The notes under the pieces are model-generated. The model made no database searches. It saw only the letters and a list, made by a program, of their open reading frames with translations, and was not told the DNA's origin. A stretch of DNA of 10,802 bases from the NCBI GenBank assembly GCA_025960445.1, contig JAICIT010000040.1:1-10802 (forward strand), in the 5' to 3' direction. Position numbers and translations under genes: made by a program. Positions 7,087 through 10,802 of the stretch are shown in pieces; the first letter of the stretch is position 1, and each line of letters opens with the position of its first letter. The DNA is from Bradyrhizobium sp. Its GTDB lineage: Bacteria; Pseudomonadota; Alphaproteobacteria; Rhizobiales; Xanthobacteraceae.

Positions 7087-8069
7087 GCTGCTGATTCCTT
7101 GCCGGCGGCATCGTAGAGATGGCAGGCCACGGCTTGGGTGCCCCTCCGGATCGGCTCCGGCCGCTCGATCCGGCAGCGGTCGAACGCGAATGCGCAGCGC
7201 GGATTGAACGCGCAGCCCGGCGGTATGGCGGAAAGTCGGGGCATCGAACCGGGGATCTGCACCAGGCGTGCGGCATCGCCGACCAGCGTCGGGATCGCCC
7301 CCATCAGACCCTTCGCATAGGGGTGTAACGGGTTCTGCACCACGTCCCTCACAGGCCCGATCTCGGCGATGCGCCCGGAATACATGACCGCGACGCGGTC
7401 CGAGGTTTCGGCGATTACTCCCATGTCGTGCGTCACCAGCATCACGGCAGTGCCGTGATCGCGCCCAAGTCGCTTGATCAGCGAGATGATCTGCGCCTGC
7501 ACCGAGACGTCGAGCGCGGTGGTCGGCTCATCGGCGATGATGAGCTCCGGCTCGGCGCAAATTGCCAGCGCGATCACCACGCGCTGGCGCATGCCGCCGG
7601 AGAACTCGTGCGGGTAGGCGTCGATGCGCTTGTCCGGTGCGGGAATGCCGACTTCGGCCAGAAGATCGATCGCGCGCTTGCGCGCGCCCTGCTCTGAGAG
7701 ATTGGTGTGGGTCCGGATGGTCTCGACGAGCTGATCGCCGATCCGGTACAGCGGATTAAGGCTCGTCAGGGGATCCTGAAAAATCATGCCGATCCGTTTT
7801 CCCCGGATTCGGCGCATTTCCTGCGGCGGCAAATCGTCGATCCGCATGCCCGATAGGTAGATCGATCCGCCAGCGATACGGCCCGGCCGATCGATCAGGC
7901 CTATGATAGCCAAACCGGTGACCGATTTTCCAGCACCGGATTCTCCGACTACTCCGAGTACCTCTCCCTTGGCGATCTCGAATGAGATCCCGTCGATCGC
8001 GCGAAGGGTGTTGCGGCGGGTGACGAATTCCACCTGAAGATTACGCACCGAGAGAACGGGTTCGGTCAT
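7083..8069 (-). CDS. DppD/OppD-type peptide ABC transporter ATPase (first copy)
   Basis: This is a cytoplasmic ATPase subunit of the first peptide importer, 328 residues. Motifs: Walker A GESGAGKS at 42-49, Q-loop Gln98 in [11 protein letters not shown], signature SGGMRQR at 157-163, Walker B LIIADEP at 176-182, and H-loop His214 in THD. The C-terminal region [15 protein letters not shown] gives Cys286, 292 and 299, with Cys316 later, the pattern linked to a [4Fe-4S] cluster in related subunits. The ATG at 8069 is the first usable in-frame start, and the sequence before it (CAGACCTCCGC) has no ribosome binding site. Initiation probably depends on ribosomes arriving from upstream: a 12-codon mini-ORF connects the stop of the DppC-type gene to this ATG. 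It overlaps the next gene by ATGA. Confidence 0.96.
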   Translation of the reverse strand: MTEPVLSVRNLQVEFVTRRNTLRAIDGISFEIAKGEVLGVVGESGAGKSVTGLAIIGLIDRPGRIAGGSIYLSGMRIDDLPPQEMRRIRGKRIGMIFQDPLTSLNPLYRIGDQLVETIRTHTNLSEQGARKRAIDLLAEVGIPAPDKRIDAYPHEFSGGMRQRVVIALAICAEPELIIADEPTTALDVSVQAQIISLIKRLGRDHGTAVMLVTHDMGVIAETSDRVAVMYSGRIAEIGPVRDVVQNPLHPYAKGLMGAIPTLVGDAARLVQIPGSMPRLSAIPPGCAFNPRCAFAFDRCRIERPEPIRRGTQAVACHLYDAAGKESAA

Positions 8070-8104
8070 GCGGAGGTCTGCACGGTATTCGTCGCGCTTC
8101 TCAT
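8066..8104 (-). other. 12-codon mini-ORF joining the DppC and first DppD genes
   Basis: The ATG (8104-8102) overlaps the TGA of the DppC-type gene as ATGA, and the TGA of the mini-ORF (8068-8066) overlaps the ATG of the DppD-type gene as ATGA. The frame between is open and would encode [12 protein letters not shown]. It fills the 31-base gap exactly, and the downstream gene has no Shine-Dalgarno of its own. This suits a termination-reinitiation relay, but one short frame could also occur by chance. Confidence 0.3.
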
Positions 8105-9093
8105 CGGAGTTTCGGGTTCAGCGCGTCGCGAAGCCAGTCGCCAAGCAGATTGATCGACAAAATCAGCGCCGCAAGTACAAACCCGGGGAACGCCACAATC
8201 CACCACTCGCCGGAAAACAGGTAATTGTTGCCAATCCGGATCAGCGTGCCGAGCGAAGGCATCGTGTCGGGCATTCCCGCGCCCAGAAATGAAAGGGTCG
8301 CCTCAGTGATAATCGCAAGCGCGAGGTTGATGGTCGCGATCACCAGAATTGGCCCCATCGCGTTGGGCAGCACGTGGCGGAGCATGATCACCGGCGCGGG
8401 AAGGCCGATTAGCTGCGCGGCCGCCACATAGTCCTTGTTCTTCTCGATCATCACCGATCCGCGCACGGTACGCGCGTATTGTACCCAGAAGCTCAAGCCG
8501 ATCGCGAATACCAGAACCCCGAGCGTACTCGCGGCATCGAGGCGATTGCCGAATAATGATTTCACGACACCATCGATGAGCAGCGCAATCAGGATTGCGG
8601 GGAAAGTAAGCTGCACATCGGCAATCCGCATGATCAGGCCGTCGACGGCGCCGCCCACATAGCCCGCGATCAGGCCAAGTGCAATGCCCAGAGTCCCGGA
8701 GAACAGCACCCCCAGAACGCCCACCGCAAGCGAGATGCGCAGGCCGTAGAGGATGGCCGAAAAAACATCCCGGCCTTGCTCGTCGGTGCCCAGCAGGAAC
8801 GGCGCTTGGCCATCGGCGGTCCACAACGGAGCGATGCGCGAATTCATCAGCTCAAGCTGCGCAGGGTCGAACGGGTTTTGCACTGCAATGAATGGGGCGA
8901 ATATCGCCACCAGGAAAAATAACGCGGTTACGGCGGCAGCAATCATGGTGACCCGGGACCGGCGAAACGAGTAGAACAGGTCGCTCTCGAACGCCCGGCC
9001 GAGCCATCTTCCGTACTGCAACCGTGCGCGCCGAGTGCCGGCATCGGATTGATGCGTTACGTCGGCTTTGTGCGGGACAATGGCGTCTGACAT
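8101..9093 (-). CDS. DppC/OppC-type peptide ABC transporter permease
   Basis: This is an inner-membrane permease subunit, 330 residues, BPD_transp_1 family with the OppC-type N-terminal part. A hydrophilic N-terminus of about 45 residues precedes the first membrane segment (about 47-71). The DppC hallmark LGTDEQGRDVFS lies at 101-112 in the periplasmic loop. Further membrane segments fall at about 117-146, 150-177, 189-206, 246-270 and 297-317. The cytoplasmic EAA loop that docks on the ATPase is at 221-244 (DYVAAAQLIGLP to LPN). The C-terminus GDWLRDALNPKLR is typical of the subfamily. It starts 11 bases after the DppB-type gene, with GGGA five bases before the ATG. It should form the channel together with that DppB-type permease. 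Confidence 0.96.
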   Translation of the reverse strand: MSDAIVPHKADVTHQSDAGTRRARLQYGRWLGRAFESDLFYSFRRSRVTMIAAAVTALFFLVAIFAPFIAVQNPFDPAQLELMNSRIAPLWTADGQAPFLLGTDEQGRDVFSAILYGLRISLAVGVLGVLFSGTLGIALGLIAGYVGGAVDGLIMRIADVQLTFPAILIALLIDGVVKSLFGNRLDAASTLGVLVFAIGLSFWVQYARTVRGSVMIEKNKDYVAAAQLIGLPAPVIMLRHVLPNAMGPILVIATINLALAIITEATLSFLGAGMPDTMPSLGTLIRIGNNYLFSGEWWIVAFPGFVLAALILSINLLGDWLRDALNPKLR

Positions 9094-9104
9094 GGCAATC
9101 CCGC

Positions 9105-10085
9105 TCAGGCCGGACGGCTAATGGTCGCGCGCAGCCGGGGATCGACGACGGTGTAGAGAATGTCGACCACCAGATTGATGGTGACGAAGATCAGCGAAAC
9201 CATCAGCAAGTAGGCTGCCATGATCGGAATATCCACGTTCTGCACGGCTTGAACGAACAACAGCCCCATTCCCGGCCACTGGAACACGGACTCCGTAATA
9301 ATCGCAAATGCAATAACCGAGCCAAACTGCAAGCCGGTGACGGTAATGACCGGCACCAGCGTGTTCTTGAGCGCATGGCCGAAGTGGATGGCGCTTGTCG
9401 TCAACCCGCGCGCTCGCGCGAAACGGATGTAGTCGGTGCGCAAGACCTCCAGCATCTCGGCCCGTACCAGCCGCATGATCAGCGTCATCTGGAACAGGCC
9501 AAGCGTAATCGAAGGCATGATCAGGGCCTTGAGGCCGGAAGCCGTAAGCAGCCCGGTTTTCCACCAGCCGATCTGCACCACGTCGCCGCGCCCGAAAGAC
9601 GGTAACCAGCCCAACACGACCGCGAACAGATAGATCAGCAAAATTCCAATCAGAAAGGTCGGCAACGAGATTCCGATCAGGGATATGGCTTGCAGGATTT
9701 TCGTCACGAATGTGTCTCGCCTGAGCGCCGAATAGACGCCCATCAAAATGCCGAACACAATCGCGAGGATGGTGGCGCAGATCGCAAGCTCCAGCGTGGC
9801 CGGCATCCGCTCCTTCAACAAATCCGCGACCGGCTGGCGGAACTGATAGGAGACGCCGAATTTGAACTGCATCGCGTTGCCGAAATAACGGGCGAACTGC
9901 ACGACCACGGGGTCGTCGAGGCCAAGGGATTTGCGAATCTCGGCGCGCTGAGCGGCCGAGGTATCGATGGCAACCATTTGGTTGACCGGGTCGCCGGCGA
10001 ACCGGAACATCGAAAACGAGATGATCCCGACTGCGATCATGACGCCGACGGCCTGCATGGCCCGGCGAAGAGTGAAAGCGAGCAT
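9105..10085 (-). CDS. DppB/OppB-type peptide ABC transporter permease
   Basis: This is an inner-membrane permease subunit, 326 residues, with the usual DppB layout. A first membrane segment at about 9-30 is followed by a periplasmic region of about 65 residues with GVSYQFRQPVADLLKERMPATLEL, typical of the family. More segments lie at about 100-121, 134-160, 180-206, 245-270 and 287-312. The EAA-type coupling loop is at about 218-246 (DYIRFARARGL to LVPV). The C-terminus DILYTVVDPRLR (308-319) is a subfamily signature. The ATG at 10085 is preceded by AAAGGA at a spacing of 4 bases. Upstream is the first binding protein across a 113-base spacer with hairpins, so this gene may be expressed at a lower level than the binding protein. 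Confidence 0.96.
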   Translation of the reverse strand: MLAFTLRRAMQAVGVMIAVGIISFSMFRFAGDPVNQMVAIDTSAAQRAEIRKSLGLDDPVVVQFARYFGNAMQFKFGVSYQFRQPVADLLKERMPATLELAICATILAIVFGILMGVYSALRRDTFVTKILQAISLIGISLPTFLIGILLIYLFAVVLGWLPSFGRGDVVQIGWWKTGLLTASGLKALIMPSITLGLFQMTLIMRLVRAEMLEVLRTDYIRFARARGLTTSAIHFGHALKNTLVPVITVTGLQFGSVIAFAIITESVFQWPGMGLLFVQAVQNVDIPIMAAYLLMVSLIFVTINLVVDILYTVVDPRLRATISRPA

Positions 10086-10089
10086 TTGA

Positions 10090-10095
10090 TCCTTT
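10090..10095 (-). promoter_or_regulatory. Ribosome binding site of the DppB-type permease
   Basis: AAAGGA on the minus strand, four bases before the ATG at 10085. The downstream permease and ATPase genes have weaker sites or depend on overlaps, so this is the main visible ribosome entry for the B-C-D-F block. Confidence 0.6.
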
Positions 10096-10115
10096 CACTG
10101 CTTTCAGATTGTTAT

Positions 10116-10136
10116 CCCTCCCACTTGCGGGGAAGG
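10116..10136 (-). repeat. Hairpin of an interspersed-repeat-like segment before the DppB gene
   Basis: On the minus strand CCTTCCC and GGGAGGG pair as a 7-bp stem with one G-T pair around a 7-base loop CGCAAGT. The surrounding text resembles short dispersed CCCTCCCC/GGGGAGGG palindromic repeats that I associate with Bradyrhizobium-type genomes. That resemblance is from memory and untested. It lies about 30 bases upstream of the permease start and after a stronger hairpin. Confidence 0.35.
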
Positions 10137-10152
10137 TGGCGCGAAGCCAATG

Positions 10153-10180
10153 AAAAATCCCGGGGGCCTGGGCCACCGGG
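10153..10180 (-). terminator. Terminator-like hairpin between the first binding protein and the permease
   Basis: Eighteen bases after the TAG of the binding protein, the minus strand has a GC-rich stem (10180-10159): CCCGG and GGC paired with GCC and CCGGG, one internal T-C mismatch, and a four-base loop CCAG. ATTTTTC follows. It is a good partial rho-independent terminator. In many binding-protein operons such a structure limits read-through into the permeases and protects the 3' end of the binding-protein message; here that role is inferred. Confidence 0.6.
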
Positions 10181-10198
10181 ACTATCTTGTCGAATTGC

Positions 10199-10802
10199 CT
10201 ACTCCTGCTTGGTCGCCCAGTAGAACAGCACCTCATTATCGGCGCGCTGGTGTATTTTCACTTTCTTCGACACGCCCCAGGCCAGCGCCTGCTGATGCAG
10301 GGGAATATAGCCGTAATCCTTGAGGCCGATTTCGAATGCCTGCTTGATCATCTGGTCGCGTTTGGCCGTATCGGTCTCGAGCAGGATCTTGTCGGTGAGT
10401 GCATCGAGCTGCTTGTTGCAGTAGCCGCCGAGATTGGCTTCGCCGCGGGTCGGATCCTTTGGGTCGTCGCGGCAGCCCATGATGTCGTGCAGCACGTTCT
10501 GTGAGTCCGATGAAGCCGGCGTCCAGCCCAACAGGTAGAATGAGGTCTTGAAACCGCCAGGCTTCAGAACCTTGGCGAAATACTGCTGCTTCGGCTGCGC
10601 GAGCAGGTCAACCTTCACTCCGATGCGCGCCAACATGCCGACCACCGCCTCGCAGATGGCACCGTCATTGACGTAGCGGTCGTTCGGGCAATCCATCGTG
10701 ACTTCGAACCCCTCCGGATAGCCAGCCTCGGCAAGCAGCTTTTTGGCAGTATCAGGATCGAATTTCGGCCGCGTGAATTCTTTCGAGAGCGGGAACAACT
10801 GC
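10199..10802 (-). CDS. Family-5 extracellular peptide-binding protein (first copy), N-terminus cut by window edge
   Basis: This is the C-terminal 200 residues of a periplasmic peptide-binding protein (SBP_bac_5 family). The frame is open to the right edge. The TTG at 10798 is an internal Leu codon (QLFPLSKEF context), not a start, so more than half of the protein and its signal peptide lie outside. Visible family features are DPDTAKKLLAEAGYPEGFEV near the beginning of the fragment, the segment CEAVVGMLARIGVKVDL, a lobe-closing region with FYLLGWTPASSDSQN, and the terminal YIPLHQQALAWGVSKKVK that is common in DppA-type proteins. Cysteines in the MGCRDD and GGYCN parts could form a disulfide in the periplasm. 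It heads the first importer and is followed by a terminator-like hairpin before the permease genes. The ligand cannot be deduced. Confidence 0.93.
   Translation of the reverse strand, partial: QLFPLSKEFTRPKFDPDTAKKLLAEAGYPEGFEVTMDCPNDRYVNDGAICEAVVGMLARIGVKVDLLAQPKQQYFAKVLKPGGFKTSFYLLGWTPASSDSQNVLHDIMGCRDDPKDPTRGEANLGGYCNKQLDALTDKILLETDTAKRDQMIKQAFEIGLKDYGYIPLHQQALAWGVSKKVKIHQRADNEVLFYWATKQE

Noticed and set aside
9024..9605. 193-codon plus-strand frame opposite the permease junction
   Set aside because: It is antisense to the two permease genes, with a His/Gln/Arg-rich product and no domain.
7083..10085. Nickel-type (NikBCDE) importer instead of a peptide importer
   Set aside because: NikD/NikE-type ATPases are generally shorter and lack this C-terminal cysteine-bearing oligopeptide region, which all four ATPases here carry; the neighbouring hydrolases also fit peptides better.
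9118..10236. 372-codon minus-strand frame, longer than the permease it overlaps
   Set aside because: It is a shifted frame of the DppB-type gene. Its product is rich in Arg, Ala and Pro without membrane segments, while the permease frame has clear membrane segments and family signatures.
10796..10798. TTG as the start of a 199-residue gene at the right edge
   Set aside because: The frame continues to the edge and the sequence is the C-terminal lobe of a much longer binding protein, so this is an internal leucine codon.
1..10802. tRNA or rRNA genes, CRISPR array, insertion sequences, direct repeats
   Set aside because: I looked on both strands and saw none. The paired ATPase genes are similar only at protein-motif level, not as near-identical DNA repeats.

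Overview
The window is a stretch of high-GC DNA with every supported gene on the minus strand, so transcription runs from the right edge to the left edge. The protein sequences resemble those of the Bradyrhizobium/Rhodopseudomonas group of Alphaproteobacteria. That placement is a judgement from sequence character, not a database match. No RNA gene, insertion sequence, CRISPR array or integrase is visible, and no gene-free stretch exceeds about 115 bases.

Layout in transcription order (right to left): the C-terminal part of a family-5 peptide-binding protein (10802-10199, cut by the edge); a 113-base spacer with two hairpins; a DppB-type permease (10085-9105); a DppC-type permease (9093-8101); a DppD-type ATPase (8069-7083); a DppF-type ATPase (7086-6085); a gamma-glutamyltransferase-family hydrolase (5991-4189, or from a TTG at 6057); a DUF1028 protein (4180-3470); a second DppD-type ATPase (3473-2484); a second DppF-type ATPase (2398-1292); and a second family-5 binding protein with a signal peptide (1269 to the left edge, C-terminus cut).

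The right half is a complete five-part peptide importer in the usual A-B-C-D-F order. The left half is a second importer whose ATPases and binding protein are present. Its permeases are not in the window and may lie beyond the left edge. Between the two importers sit two enzymes, the GGT-family protein and DUF1028, both belonging to Ntn-hydrolase-fold families. Neither shows a signal peptide, so both should act in the cytoplasm on imported substrate. The left half recalls the E. coli iaaA-gsiABCD operon, in which an Ntn hydrolase precedes the ATPase, binding protein and permeases of glutathione import. The most economical reading is an import-and-cleave unit for peptides or amide-linked compounds. 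The substrate cannot be read from the sequence, and the GGT-family protein appears to lack the arginine that classical GGTs use to hold the gamma-glutamyl carboxylate.

The gene junctions are the most unusual part. Two use simple ATGA overlaps. At two others the gap is spanned exactly by a mini-ORF that begins on the upstream stop codon and ends on the downstream start codon. One of these (29 codons) carries five consecutive arginine codons lying on a perfect 16-bp palindrome.
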